From: VFKE01 sp043758025
GTDB taxonomy: Bacteria; Verrucomicrobiota; Verrucomicrobiia; Verrucomicrobiales; Verrucomicrobiaceae
Direction: 5' to 3'
Length of the DNA stretch: 22,589 nt
NCBI GenBank assembly: GCA_043758025.1
Contig: JAYVOH010000282.1
Location: 1-22,589, forward strand
Numbering within the stretch: position 1 is the first letter of the stretch; every line of letters starts with the position of its first letter. Below the pieces are notes generated by a model, which saw nothing but the letters and a program-made list of their open reading frames with translations, did no database searches and was not told the origin of the DNA. Position numbers and translations under genes: made by a program. Positions 7,305-15,341 of the stretch are shown here, piece by piece.

Positions 7305-7386
7305 GCGCGAGTGGCGGAATTGGTATACGCGCAGGATTAAGGATCCTGTGCCGAAAGGCTTATGGGTTCGAGTCCCTTCTCGCGCA
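7305..7386 (+). tRNA. tRNA-Leu (anticodon AAG)
   Basis: An 82-base class II tRNA. The acceptor stem GCGCGAG (7305-7311) pairs perfectly with CTCGCGC (7379-7385), and A7386 is the discriminator base; CCA is not encoded (CTT follows). The anticodon stem CAGGA/TCCTG (7332-7336, 7344-7348) encloses loop TTAAGGA, giving U33, anticodon AAG (7339-7341) and G37. A long variable arm (GCC-GAAA-GGC) and a GGTTCGAGTCC T-loop region confirm a leucine-type tRNA. The T-stem carries one T-T mismatch. It would decode CUU and, if A34 is deaminated to inosine, CUC and CUA. It lies just upstream of purU in the same direction. Confidence 0.93.
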
Positions 7387-7429
7387 CTTCCCCTCCACCT
7401 GAATCCAGGTGAAGACCGGGGCTGCCAAG

Positions 7430-8287
<858 letters not shown>

Positions 8288-8423
8288 CTGATGCCATTCG
8301 TCTTCCGTTAAATTCAGTCGCGGCTTGCCGTGAACGCTTCCAATTTAATGAACTTTGCCGAATTTAATTTTTTTTGAGAATAATGTCCAAGTTCGCACTC
8401 TTATATACAACCATCTGCGCCAA

Positions 8424-10226
8424 ATGATTCCCCGCTCGCTCTCCCTGCTCTGCCTCTCCCTGCTGCCCTCGATTTCAGCTCTGGCCCAAGACTTCTCTTT
8501 AACTAAAAAAAATCCCGCACACATTACCGTAGAGATGGTCTCCGAGCAGTCCACCATCGCGCCGGGTCAGCCCTTTCGTGTCGCCTTGCGCGTGGAGCAT
8601 GAAGATCACTGGCACATTTACGGAAAAACTATCGCCGAAGATGTGACGGGCAAACCCACGAGCATTCTCTGGTCGCTGCCTGAAGGATGGAAGACCGGGG
8701 ATCTGCCGTGGCCGCCGACGAAAGAAGTAAAATCCACCGGGGGCACAACGACTCAGGGCTACGCAGGCGTGGTGTATCTGCCGACACTGCTGACCCCGCC
8801 CGATGGACTGGCTGCGGACGCAACCGTTAAACTTGAGGCGACGCTGGACGCGCTGATTTGCGACCCCAGCACCTGTATGCCAGTAAAGGTGAAGGTTTCG
8901 CTGGAACTCAAGGTCGGAACCACTCCCGTAGCAGATGCCAAAAACGCTGCTGGCTTCAAGGCGCTGGACGAAGAGGCAAAGACCGCGCCGACTAAAAAAA
9001 AAGACGCTGAAGCCGTCACTCGAGACGGGAGCATCGCGTATTTTCTGCTCCTAGCTTTCCTCGGCGGCATGATCTTGAATATCATGCCGTGCGTCTTTCC
9101 GGTGCTGGCGATCAAGCTCACCGGTGTCGTTCACCAGGCGCACGACGACAAGCGCAAACTGATGTTGCACGGCGTGGCCTACACGCTGGGTGTGCTGGTC
9201 TCATTGTGGATCATGGCCTCCGTGTTGCTGGTGCTGCGTGCCGCCGGAAGCAGCCTGGGCTGGGGCTTCCAACTCCAGTCGCCGTGGTTTGTCTATGTGG
9301 TGGTGCTGGTCATGGTGGTGTTCGGACTGAACATGGCGGGGCTTTTTGAGATCGGCACCTCGGTGATCGGCGCGGGTGGAGAACTCACGGCAAAGTCGGG
9401 GCTGACGGGTTCGTTTTTCTCCGGCTTGTTTGCCACAGTGGTGGCCACACCCTGCACCGCTCCGCTGCTGGCGAACGCGCTGCCAGTCGCGTTTTCTTTG
9501 CCTGCCGCAGGAGCGCTCGGCTTCTTCACCGTCATCGGCCTGGGTCTGGCCGCGCCATATCTTTTGCTGACGCTCAATCCCTCGTTGCTGAAAAAACTGC
9601 CGCGCCCCGGTGCCTGGATGGAGAGTTTCAAGCAAGCCATGTCATTCCCGATGCTCGCTGCTGCGGGTTACTTCGCGTGGGTTCTGATGGCTTTGATTTC
9701 GGAGGAATCGCAGCGCGACCTGCTCATCGGTCTGGTGGTCATTGCCATGGCGCTGTGGATTTACGGACGCTGGTGCATCATCTCCAAGCCTGCACCAGTC
9801 CGCCGCCGGGCACTGATCGCCACCGTAGCCGTGCTCGCTCTGGGCGTGTGGTTGAGCATTCCACGCAACGAAGACCTCTGGAAAAAGTGGTCGCCTGATT
9901 TGGTGAAAATTCTGCGTGATGAAAAGAAGCCGGTCTATGTGGACTTCACCGCCCGCTGGTGCGCGACTTGTCAGGTGAATCATCGCGTGTATTCCGACAA
10001 AAGTCTGCGCGAAGAGATCAAGAAGCGCGGCATTGTCATGCTCAAAGCCGACTGGACAGCCTATGACCCGGTGATCACCAACACCTTGGAGAAGGAGTTT
10101 CACGAGCAAGCCGTGCCCGTGAACGTGCTCTACATACCGGGGCGCGAGAAGCCACTGGTGCTACCCAAGCTGCTGACGGTGGACAATATGAAAGCGGCCT
10201 TTGCAGAGTTGGACAAGAGTAAATAA
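8424..10226 (+). CDS. dsbD: Thiol:disulfide interchange protein DsbD
   Basis: DsbD carries electrons from cytoplasmic thioredoxin across the inner membrane to periplasmic DsbC, DsbG and CcmG. From the ATG at 8424 the protein has 600 residues. It has a signal peptide (about 1-21, ending ALAQ) and a periplasmic alpha domain with CDPSTC (Cys146, Cys151). The CcdA-like membrane domain (about 205-475) has its two reactive cysteines in NIMPCVFPV (Cys223) and VATPCTAPL (Cys344). The C-terminal thioredoxin-like domain carries WCATC (Cys513, Cys516). All three redox pairs are therefore present. An in-frame TTG at 8355 would put a charged segment before the signal peptide, so it is rejected. No Shine-Dalgarno sequence is seen. 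Cytochrome c maturation or disulfide isomerisation are likely roles. Confidence 0.95.
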   Translation: MIPRSLSLLCLSLLPSISALAQDFSLTKKNPAHITVEMVSEQSTIAPGQPFRVALRVEHEDHWHIYGKTIAEDVTGKPTSILWSLPEGWKTGDLPWPPTKEVKSTGGTTTQGYAGVVYLPTLLTPPDGLAADATVKLEATLDALICDPSTCMPVKVKVSLELKVGTTPVADAKNAAGFKALDEEAKTAPTKKKDAEAVTRDGSIAYFLLLAFLGGMILNIMPCVFPVLAIKLTGVVHQAHDDKRKLMLHGVAYTLGVLVSLWIMASVLLVLRAAGSSLGWGFQLQSPWFVYVVVLVMVVFGLNMAGLFEIGTSVIGAGGELTAKSGLTGSFFSGLFATVVATPCTAPLLANALPVAFSLPAAGALGFFTVIGLGLAAPYLLLTLNPSLLKKLPRPGAWMESFKQAMSFPMLAAAGYFAWVLMALISEESQRDLLIGLVVIAMALWIYGRWCIISKPAPVRRRALIATVAVLALGVWLSIPRNEDLWKKWSPDLVKILRDEKKPVYVDFTARWCATCQVNHRVYSDKSLREEIKKRGIVMLKADWTAYDPVITNTLEKEFHEQAVPVNVLYIPGREKPLVLPKLLTVDNMKAAFAELDKSK

Positions 10227-10242
10227 TGGACTACGCGCGCAA

Positions 10243-10282
10243 TTCCGGTAAAATCCATCCTTAAACTGGAACTCCATTTTTT
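10243..10282 (+). terminator. Weak terminator-like hairpin after dsbD
   Basis: TTCCGGT (10243-10249) can pair with ACTGGAA (10265-10271), with one G-U wobble and a 15-base loop. TTTTTT follows at 10277-10282. The stem is short and the T-run lies five bases away, so this is tentative. Confidence 0.25.
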
Positions 10283-10299
10283 CTCCTTCCCGTCAGAGC

Positions 10300-11349
10300 A
10301 TGCCCGTTTCCAAAAGATTTTCGCCATTCATTATACTTCTGGTCTGGTTCTCACTCATGGCGAACTGGGCTTCCGCACTGACCATTCTTATCAATCCCGG
10401 AACCCAGCTGACAGCCAACCCTGATGCGCTCGCCGCATTTGGCCGCGCGGCACAGGAATGGAGTTCCATGATCACCAGTAATGTCACGATCTATGTGGAC
10501 GCCGATCTCAGCAGTGGATTCAGCAACCCAAACACCATCGGAGAAGCCAGCTACATCAACTACAAGCTCGACGGATCAGACATCAATCTCGATTACACGA
10601 CCGTGAGGAATGCAATGGCGGTCAGATCAACGCGACCCGGAAATTCCATCCTGGCTTATCTCCCGACCACCGCAACGGTGACGGCAAATACGCCCTCGGG
10701 CACAACTTTGGTTTCCAACACCCTCGGCGTCGTCAGGGCCAATCAACGGGTCCTCGGCCTGCTTGATTCCGGGGATACCCGGGCCGATGGCTTCATCAAA
10801 TTCAATTCCAATTTCGCCTTCGACTACAATCGCGCCGACGGCGTGGCCTCTGGCACAGTCGATTTTCAGACAGCTGCTGCGCATGAATTGGGGCACATTC
10901 TCGGGTTCCTTTCGGATGTGGATGATTTTGTCAACTTTGCGGGAACCATCACATCGGACAATCTCACGACACTCGACTTGTTCCGGTTTGCCGCTGCTCA
11001 CAAACCGACCACCCCGGAAGAGTTTCAGACCTTCGCCCGCGAACTTAACTACGGTGTGGAGAGCGTCATCTCGGATGTAAATTCCAACTACGCACTGTCC
11101 ACAGGCTCGTTTCCGTTTGGAGATGGAAATCAGGCCAGCCACTGGAAAGACGACTCCATCACCGGCTATCTCATCGGCATCATGGATCCGACGCTGGCCA
11201 ACGGATTCTTTGAAGTCGTCGCCCCCGCCGATTTACGCGCGATGGAACTCATCGGCTATGATGTCGTTCCCGAACCCTCGGTTACAAATTTGCTGGTGCT
11301 CGGACTGACGATGCAATTCGTCTTTGTCCGACGCAGAAAAAAAATCTGA
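10300..11349 (+). CDS. PEP-CTERM-anchored zinc metalloprotease-like protein (NF038122-like)
   Basis: The product has 349 residues. It has a signal peptide (about 1-26, ending NWASA), a secreted domain with the zinc motif HELGHILGF (His195, Glu196, His199), and a Met-turn-like GIMDPT near residue 295. A C-terminal PEP-CTERM sorting signal follows: VPEP, a hydrophobic helix (LLVLGLTMQFVFV), then RRRKK. PEP-CTERM proteins are processed by exosortase at the cell envelope and often go with exopolysaccharide. The classic metzincin third ligand (HExxHxxGxxH/D) is not at its usual place: residue 205 is Ser, with Asp206 next. As I recall, this matches the NF038122 metalloprotease family, which also has VPEP tails. 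It is convergent with araD five bases away. The substrate is unknown. Confidence 0.88.
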   Translation: MPVSKRFSPFIILLVWFSLMANWASALTILINPGTQLTANPDALAAFGRAAQEWSSMITSNVTIYVDADLSSGFSNPNTIGEASYINYKLDGSDINLDYTTVRNAMAVRSTRPGNSILAYLPTTATVTANTPSGTTLVSNTLGVVRANQRVLGLLDSGDTRADGFIKFNSNFAFDYNRADGVASGTVDFQTAAAHELGHILGFLSDVDDFVNFAGTITSDNLTTLDLFRFAAAHKPTTPEEFQTFARELNYGVESVISDVNSNYALSTGSFPFGDGNQASHWKDDSITGYLIGIMDPTLANGFFEVVAPADLRAMELIGYDVVPEPSVTNLLVLGLTMQFVFVRRRKKI

Positions 11350-11354
11350 CTTCG

Positions 11355-12050
11355 TCACTTCAGCCCGTAATAGGCCGCCGACCCATGCTTGCGGGCATGA
11401 TGCTTGTCAAGAATGTGCTGCGGAATGGCCTGCAACAAAGGTTGTAATGAAAGCGATCCCAGTGCCATTTGCGCGCACATCTCCAATGCGATGCTGTTGT
11501 TCAGCGAATCCTGCGCCGATTTCCCCCAGGTGAACGGCGCGTGATGCGCCTGCAAGACGCCGGGCATCTCCAGCGGCTTCAATCCACGCTCACGAAAGCA
11601 TTCGACAATGGCCACGCCAGTGTGGTGCTCGTAGTCCTCGGCGATCTCGGCCTTGGTCAGTGCCCGCGCGACCGGCACCGTTCCGTAAAAATGATCCGCG
11701 TGGGTGGTGCCGAAGCAAGGCAACTCACGCGAGGCCTGCGCGAACATGGTGGCATACGGCGAGTGGGTGTGCGTGATGCCGCCGATCTCAGAAAACTCCC
11801 GATAAAGATGGAGATGGGTCTTGGTGTCGGACGAAGGTCGCAACTTGCCGGAGACGATCTTGCCATCGAGATCCAGCACCACCAGGTCTTCAACCTGCAA
11901 GTCCGCATAAGGCACGCCGCTGGGCTTGATGCACCAGTGGCCCGACGCGCGGTCGATTCCGCTAACATTGCCCCAGGTCAGTTTCACCAGCCCGCTGGAC
12001 TCCAGCGCGCGGTTCGCGGCACAGACTTCGTGTTTGATGGATTCGAGCAC
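11355..12050 (-). CDS. araD: L-ribulose-5-phosphate 4-epimerase
   Basis: AraD converts L-ribulose 5-phosphate to D-xylulose 5-phosphate, the last step of bacterial L-arabinose breakdown, using Zn2+ and retro-aldol chemistry. It is a class II aldolase-fold protein. Seen: LVKLTWGNVSGID, phosphate-binding KPSGVPY and PSSDTKTHLHLY, zinc ligands in THTHS (His94, His96), GTTHADHFYGTVP, a third His in AHHAPFTWGK, and the C-terminal LDKHHARKHGSAAYYG. The start is chosen as GTG 12050: the following VLESIKHEV aligns with the N-terminus of E. coli AraD and gives the same length, 231 residues. TTG at 12086 (243 residues) is the alternative. No araA, araB or transporter is nearby, so it may serve another pentose, or the pathway is scattered. 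Confidence 0.93.
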   Translation of the reverse strand: MLESIKHEVCAANRALESSGLVKLTWGNVSGIDRASGHWCIKPSGVPYADLQVEDLVVLDLDGKIVSGKLRPSSDTKTHLHLYREFSEIGGITHTHSPYATMFAQASRELPCFGTTHADHFYGTVPVARALTKAEIAEDYEHHTGVAIVECFRERGLKPLEMPGVLQAHHAPFTWGKSAQDSLNNSIALEMCAQMALGSLSLQPLLQAIPQHILDKHHARKHGSAAYYGLK

Positions 12051-12109
12051 CCGGTATCCGTAGCCCAAACTGTCGGCTCGTGTCAATCAGCCTGTTTCGT
12101 CCAGCCGCC

Positions 12110-13186
12110 CTAGTGCCCCCCCTGCAAACGCAGAATGATGAGCAAGATGATGATCCCCGCCAGAACCGCCAGCGTGACCTTGATCCAGCTCAACGGATAC
12201 TCTCCCGCGACTTTGCCGGTGAAGCCATTGACGGTGACCTGGAAATTCCGCGTGCCATAATTGTAAGTCGCGAGCCAAACGGGAAGCAGGACGTGCTTGA
12301 AAGTCTGCGCAGAGTAGTCCGCCGAAACGTTGAGGTTGCGATAGGTGTCACCTGGAATTTGCTGGATACACATACGACGCAGCTCCGCATCCATGCGATT
12401 GCGGGAATCTTGCGCGGCGGCATGTAGATCAATTTGATACTGCTCTGCAACCCAGCCGGAGAGATAGGCGGGGTCGTAGGGTTTGATCTCCGTCGTGGTG
12501 GGAAACGGTTCCAAGTCCTCCAGCAGTTTCCGATGCACCCCCTTGGATGCAGGAACCAGAACGTCATCAAAAAAATTCTCCACGGAACCACTGGCATATT
12601 CCCATCTAGTGCGTTGCTCGGAGCGGCCTTGATTGTCGGTCACCGAGTAATGGTATCCCGCTTCGGCGGTCCACTGCGCAGCAACATGAGCGTCAAAAGT
12701 CCAATAGGGTATGTAAAGCCCCTTCACGATGTCCGTGAGCGCTTTCTGACCCAGCGCGTTCGGGGCAAACCAATGACTGCCAAACCAGACACGCATGGCT
12801 TCACGGACTTTGCCTTCGGGATAGGCAAAGGGCAGTAATGAACTCGGTCGGATGGGGGCTTTTTGATCCTCGACCGCGATCAGCGAAGACGAACCGCAGA
12901 AGTCGCAACGTTGCGCGACACGCGTGGCATCAAAGACGGAGATCGCATTGCAATTCTGGCAGCGCACTGTTTTTTTCTCCGAATCCCATCCGAGCTGGTC
13001 ATCGGGCATCAACTCTAAAGCGGCCATCAAATCGCTCTCTTCGACAAGTGTGCCGTCGCTTTTGATGTCGGCCGCCGACTCCGTTCCGCAGAAGGGACAG
13101 ACGAGCTTTTGTTTGCCGGGATTCCATTCCGCTTCCGCGCCACATGCCGGGCAGGGGAATTTACGCTGGGCGGTGATCTCGCTCAT
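12110..13186 (-). CDS. YdjG-like protein: two zinc ribbons, central domain, C-terminal membrane helix
   Basis: The product has 358 residues. Two zinc ribbons are clear: Cys12, Cys15, Cys30, Cys33 (CPAC, CPFC) and Cys76, Cys79, Cys94, Cys97 (CQNC, CDFC). A soluble middle part rich in Trp and Tyr follows, then one membrane helix near the C-terminus (about 336-353), ending RLQGGH. There is no signal peptide, so the bulk is cytoplasmic with a tail anchor. Proteins of this layout are often mislabelled as helicase or primosomal proteins because of the ribbons. The better match is Bacillus subtilis YdjG, which works with the SPFH protein YdjI in PspA-linked envelope-stress control. That reading is supported by the SPFH gene 69 bases upstream in the same direction. 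No pspA or ydjH is present here. The biochemical role is unproven. Confidence 0.82.
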   Translation of the reverse strand: MSEITAQRKFPCPACGAEAEWNPGKQKLVCPFCGTESAADIKSDGTLVEESDLMAALELMPDDQLGWDSEKKTVRCQNCNAISVFDATRVAQRCDFCGSSSLIAVEDQKAPIRPSSLLPFAYPEGKVREAMRVWFGSHWFAPNALGQKALTDIVKGLYIPYWTFDAHVAAQWTAEAGYHYSVTDNQGRSEQRTRWEYASGSVENFFDDVLVPASKGVHRKLLEDLEPFPTTTEIKPYDPAYLSGWVAEQYQIDLHAAAQDSRNRMDAELRRMCIQQIPGDTYRNLNVSADYSAQTFKHVLLPVWLATYNYGTRNFQVTVNGFTGKVAGEYPLSWIKVTLAVLAGIIILLIILRLQGGH

Positions 13187-13210
13187 GGCGGCGCTCGTGT
13201 GAAATCACAA

Positions 13211-13240
13211 CGGGCGAGAAGCGCATTGGCTCCCCGCCCG
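13211..13240 (-). terminator. Hairpin between the SPFH and zinc-ribbon genes (terminator or attenuator)
   Basis: On the minus strand CGGGCGGGGAGC (13240-13229) pairs with GCTTCTCGCCCG (13222-13211) over 12 base pairs, with a six-base loop. Two pairs are G-U wobbles that form only in the minus-strand RNA; on the plus strand they would be A-C mismatches. It begins 15 bases after the SPFH stop. It is followed by TTGTGATTT rather than a pure T-run, so it may reduce read-through or protect the upstream mRNA end rather than stop transcription fully. Confidence 0.55.
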
Positions 13241-13255
13241 TCTGAAAATCATGCA

Positions 13256-14302
13256 TCAATGGGCGAGGAAGACATCCAGTGCCGCCTTGGTGATGCGATA
13301 CTGGGAACCGATTTTTTTACCCTTGAGATCACCGGCATCAATACTGGCGATCACATCCTGCTCGGTTACCCCGAGAGTCTGTGCGACTTGCGCAGGCGTC
13401 AAAATGTCGCCATTCGGCGCAGCCGCAGCCGCAGGCGTCGTCTGTCCACCGGGGGAGAGATCGGTGCTCTTCATCATCTGCTGGGCCATAGCGAACCCCA
13501 TCGCCATTTCGGCGGGCGCACCTCCCGCGCCTCCCCCCTGCCCCATGCCTTGGGCCATCTGGAATTTCACGTAGTCGTTCAGATTGCCGACCGCGCTCAT
13601 GCTGCTGCGCTTGTCGATCGCAGCCTCCACCTCCGGCGGAACGCTGGCGTTTTCCAGAATGAAGCTGGTGAACTCAATGCCGTATTTGCTGGAAAGAATC
13701 GGATTGATGACCGGCATCAAGGCATCGCCCAACTCCGTGTAGCGCGTAGCGAGATCAAGAACCGGGATGTGCGCAGAGGCAACGGCGTCGCTGAAGACAC
13801 TGACGACACGCGAGCGCATGGTGTCGGCGAATTCATCCAGACGGAAATGATCATCCGAACCGGCTACCTCCTTGAGGAAAAGCTTCACGTCCGTGATGTG
13901 AAAATCGAACGTGCCAAACGCGCGCACACGCACAATGCCGAAGTCCTGGTCGCGCATCATGATGGGATTGCTAGTGCCCCATTTATTGCCGGTGAAGACA
14001 CGGGTGTTGACGAAATACACGTCCGCCTTGAAGGGCGACTGGAAGCCGTATTTCCAGCCTTTGAGCGTGGACAGAATCGGAATATTGTCCGTGGTCAGCG
14101 TGTGCTTGCCGGGAGCGAAGGTGTCGCCGAACTGACCGAGATACAAGAACTGCACCGTTTGCGATTCCCGCACAATGAGCTGCGCGCCGTTCTTGATTTC
14201 TTTGTCCTGATCGGGAAAGCGATAGGTCAGCGTATCGCGTGAGTCATCCGTCCACTCGATGATTTCGAGGAACTGGCCTTTGAGATAATCCATGAGTCCC
14301 AT
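13256..14302 (-). CDS. YdjI-like SPFH-domain protein with C-terminal excisionase-like HTH
   Basis: The product has 348 residues. Residues about 8-240 match the YdjI/virion-core-like SPFH (Band 7) family: FLEIIEWTDDSRDTLTYRFP, KNGAQLIVRESQTVQFLYLG, PILSTLKGWKYGF, YFVNTRVFTGNKWGT and VRAFGTFDFHI. A Gly/Met/Ala-rich linker (about 245-295, GQGGGAGGAPAEMAMGF) follows. The last 49 residues (300-348; LTPAQVAQTLGVTEQDV...GKKIGSQYRITKAALDVFL) are an excisionase/MerR-type helix-turn-helix. Related proteins such as B. subtilis YdjI end instead in a zinc ribbon; here the ribbons lie in the adjacent gene. SPFH proteins scaffold membrane microdomains, and this family links to PspA-type stress responses. 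ATG 14302 is chosen; ATG 14293 is also possible. No signal peptide or clear membrane helix is seen. Confidence 0.88.
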   Translation of the reverse strand: MGLMDYLKGQFLEIIEWTDDSRDTLTYRFPDQDKEIKNGAQLIVRESQTVQFLYLGQFGDTFAPGKHTLTTDNIPILSTLKGWKYGFQSPFKADVYFVNTRVFTGNKWGTSNPIMMRDQDFGIVRVRAFGTFDFHITDVKLFLKEVAGSDDHFRLDEFADTMRSRVVSVFSDAVASAHIPVLDLATRYTELGDALMPVINPILSSKYGIEFTSFILENASVPPEVEAAIDKRSSMSAVGNLNDYVKFQMAQGMGQGGGAGGAPAEMAMGFAMAQQMMKSTDLSPGGQTTPAAAAAPNGDILTPAQVAQTLGVTEQDVIASIDAGDLKGKKIGSQYRITKAALDVFLAH

Positions 14303-14329
14303 GATGTTGAAAGTAGTTGAGGGTTTGGT

Positions 14330-14357
14330 TATTTAAATGTGAGCCGACGTTCGACAA
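14330..14357 (-). promoter_or_regulatory. Possible promoter of the SPFH gene
   Basis: On the minus strand TTGTCG (14357-14352) is followed 16 bases later by TAAATA (14335-14330), or 15 bases later by TTAAAT. The leader to the ATG at 14302 would be short. Both hexamers are imperfect, so this is weak. Confidence 0.2.
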
Positions 14358-14378
14358 TCTTTAGCGGTAGTGTTGCGA

Positions 14379-15239
14379 TTATCCAGCAAAAGTGTGCGAA
14401 ACTGCGCCGGTCACACCGGGGCGTGTGACGAACAATCTGCCGGCGAGCGGCTCAATGTCCGCGCCCGGGCGGCCCGTGGTGATGTAGAGATCGGTCAACG
14501 CAGGCCCGCCAAATGCACAGGCGGTCACCTCACGGCAAGGCAGCACTATCTCAGCTTCGCATTGGCCGGTGCGAGGATCAAAGCAGCGCACTGCCGAGCC
14601 GTGACAAAAAGCAATCCAGAGACGGTCTTCCGTATCAATGGCCATGCCGTCGGGATTGCCGGAGAAGGCACTGGTATCAAAGGCCACACGCTCATTCGTG
14701 ATCTCACCTGTGGCTACTTCAAAATCAAAGGCCAGCACATTGCGGCGCGGGGTGTCTATATAAAACATCGTCTGCGCATCCCGCGTCCAGACCAGGCCGT
14801 TCGACACCGTAACGGGCGAAAGTTTTTTCGTTACGGCAAGCCTCGCATCCATGCAATACAGCGCAGCCTCCGGCCTGCGATGAGCCAGCGGCATCGTCCC
14901 AGCCCAGAATCGTCCGGCAGGATCGCACTTGCCGTCATTGAAACGGTTACCCGGCTTGTCCGCCTCGGGGTCGGCAATGCGCGAGACGGCACCGGTAATT
15001 TCGTCGAGAAATGAAAATCCATGCTCCCCCGCGAACACCAGTCCGCCCCTCTCCCGCGCCACCACGGTGCCGACGCGCTCGCCAACGTCCCAGATTTTCT
15101 CTGCACCGGATACCGGATCGAAACTCAAGACCTTGTGTCCCTCGATATCGACATACAACAGACGGTCCCGATGCCACAGCGGGCCTTCGCCCCAAAGAGA
15201 AATGTGAGAGCCTAGGGGTTCGGGTGAAGAAATATTCAT
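14379..15239 (-). CDS. SMP-30/gluconolactonase/LRE-family protein
   Basis: The 286-residue six-bladed beta-propeller hydrolase belongs to a family that opens sugar lactones with a divalent metal. Family marks: the metal-ligand Glu in SLWGEGPLWH; RLLYVDIEG; NRFNDGKCDPAGRFWAGTM, which carries the conserved Asn and Asp; VSNGLVWTRDAQTMFYIDT; and the late metal Asp in NPDGMAIDTEDRLWIA. The start could be ATG 15239, 15245 or 15287; I chose 15239 since the propeller follows soon after and the extra upstream residues add no domain. With araD about 2.3 kb away on the same strand, an aldonolactonase role in pentose use is possible, but nothing ties the two. Other members are calcium-binding regucalcins or phosphotriesterases, so the substrate is open. 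Confidence 0.88.
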   Translation of the reverse strand: MNISSPEPLGSHISLWGEGPLWHRDRLLYVDIEGHKVLSFDPVSGAEKIWDVGERVGTVVARERGGLVFAGEHGFSFLDEITGAVSRIADPEADKPGNRFNDGKCDPAGRFWAGTMPLAHRRPEAALYCMDARLAVTKKLSPVTVSNGLVWTRDAQTMFYIDTPRRNVLAFDFEVATGEITNERVAFDTSAFSGNPDGMAIDTEDRLWIAFCHGSAVRCFDPRTGQCEAEIVLPCREVTACAFGGPALTDLYITTGRPGADIEPLAGRLFVTRPGVTGAVSHTFAG

Positions 15240-15297
15240 GCGCATTCCGATAGCAAACTCAGAGCACCAAGCAAATCCAGCATTCATTACTCGAAAC

Positions 15298-15325
15298 GAT
15301 TATCTCATAATCACGCTGAAGCGTG
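15298..15325. repeat. Two adjoining small inverted repeats between FHA and SMP-30 genes
   Basis: GATTAT-CTC-ATAATC (15298-15312) shares its last base with CACGC-TGAA-GCGTG (15312-15325). On the minus strand they lie 17 bases after the FHA gene stop. They could form a weak tandem hairpin that ends or stabilises that transcript; no T-run follows. Confidence 0.35.
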
Positions 15326-15341
15326 AACACCCAGCCGAAAA

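Noticed and set aside
8355..8423. Upstream TTG start for dsbD and promoter-like TTGAGA/TATATA
   Set aside because: The TTG would put charged residues before the signal peptide, and the hexamer spacing (about 21 bases or more) is too long for a standard promoter.
12110..13186. Reading the zinc-ribbon protein as a primosomal or helicase protein
   Set aside because: There are no Walker or helicase motifs; it has only zinc ribbons and a C-terminal membrane helix, and the SPFH neighbour fits a YdjG-like protein better.
13256..13405. Excisionase-like HTH as a sign of a mobile element
   Set aside because: It is fused in frame to an SPFH protein, and there is no integrase, att repeat or other mobile gene nearby.
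13109..14242. A 377-codon open frame on the plus strand
   Set aside because: It is antisense to the well-supported SPFH gene; the translation is rich in Arg and His with no domain, which is typical of a shadow frame in GC-rich DNA.
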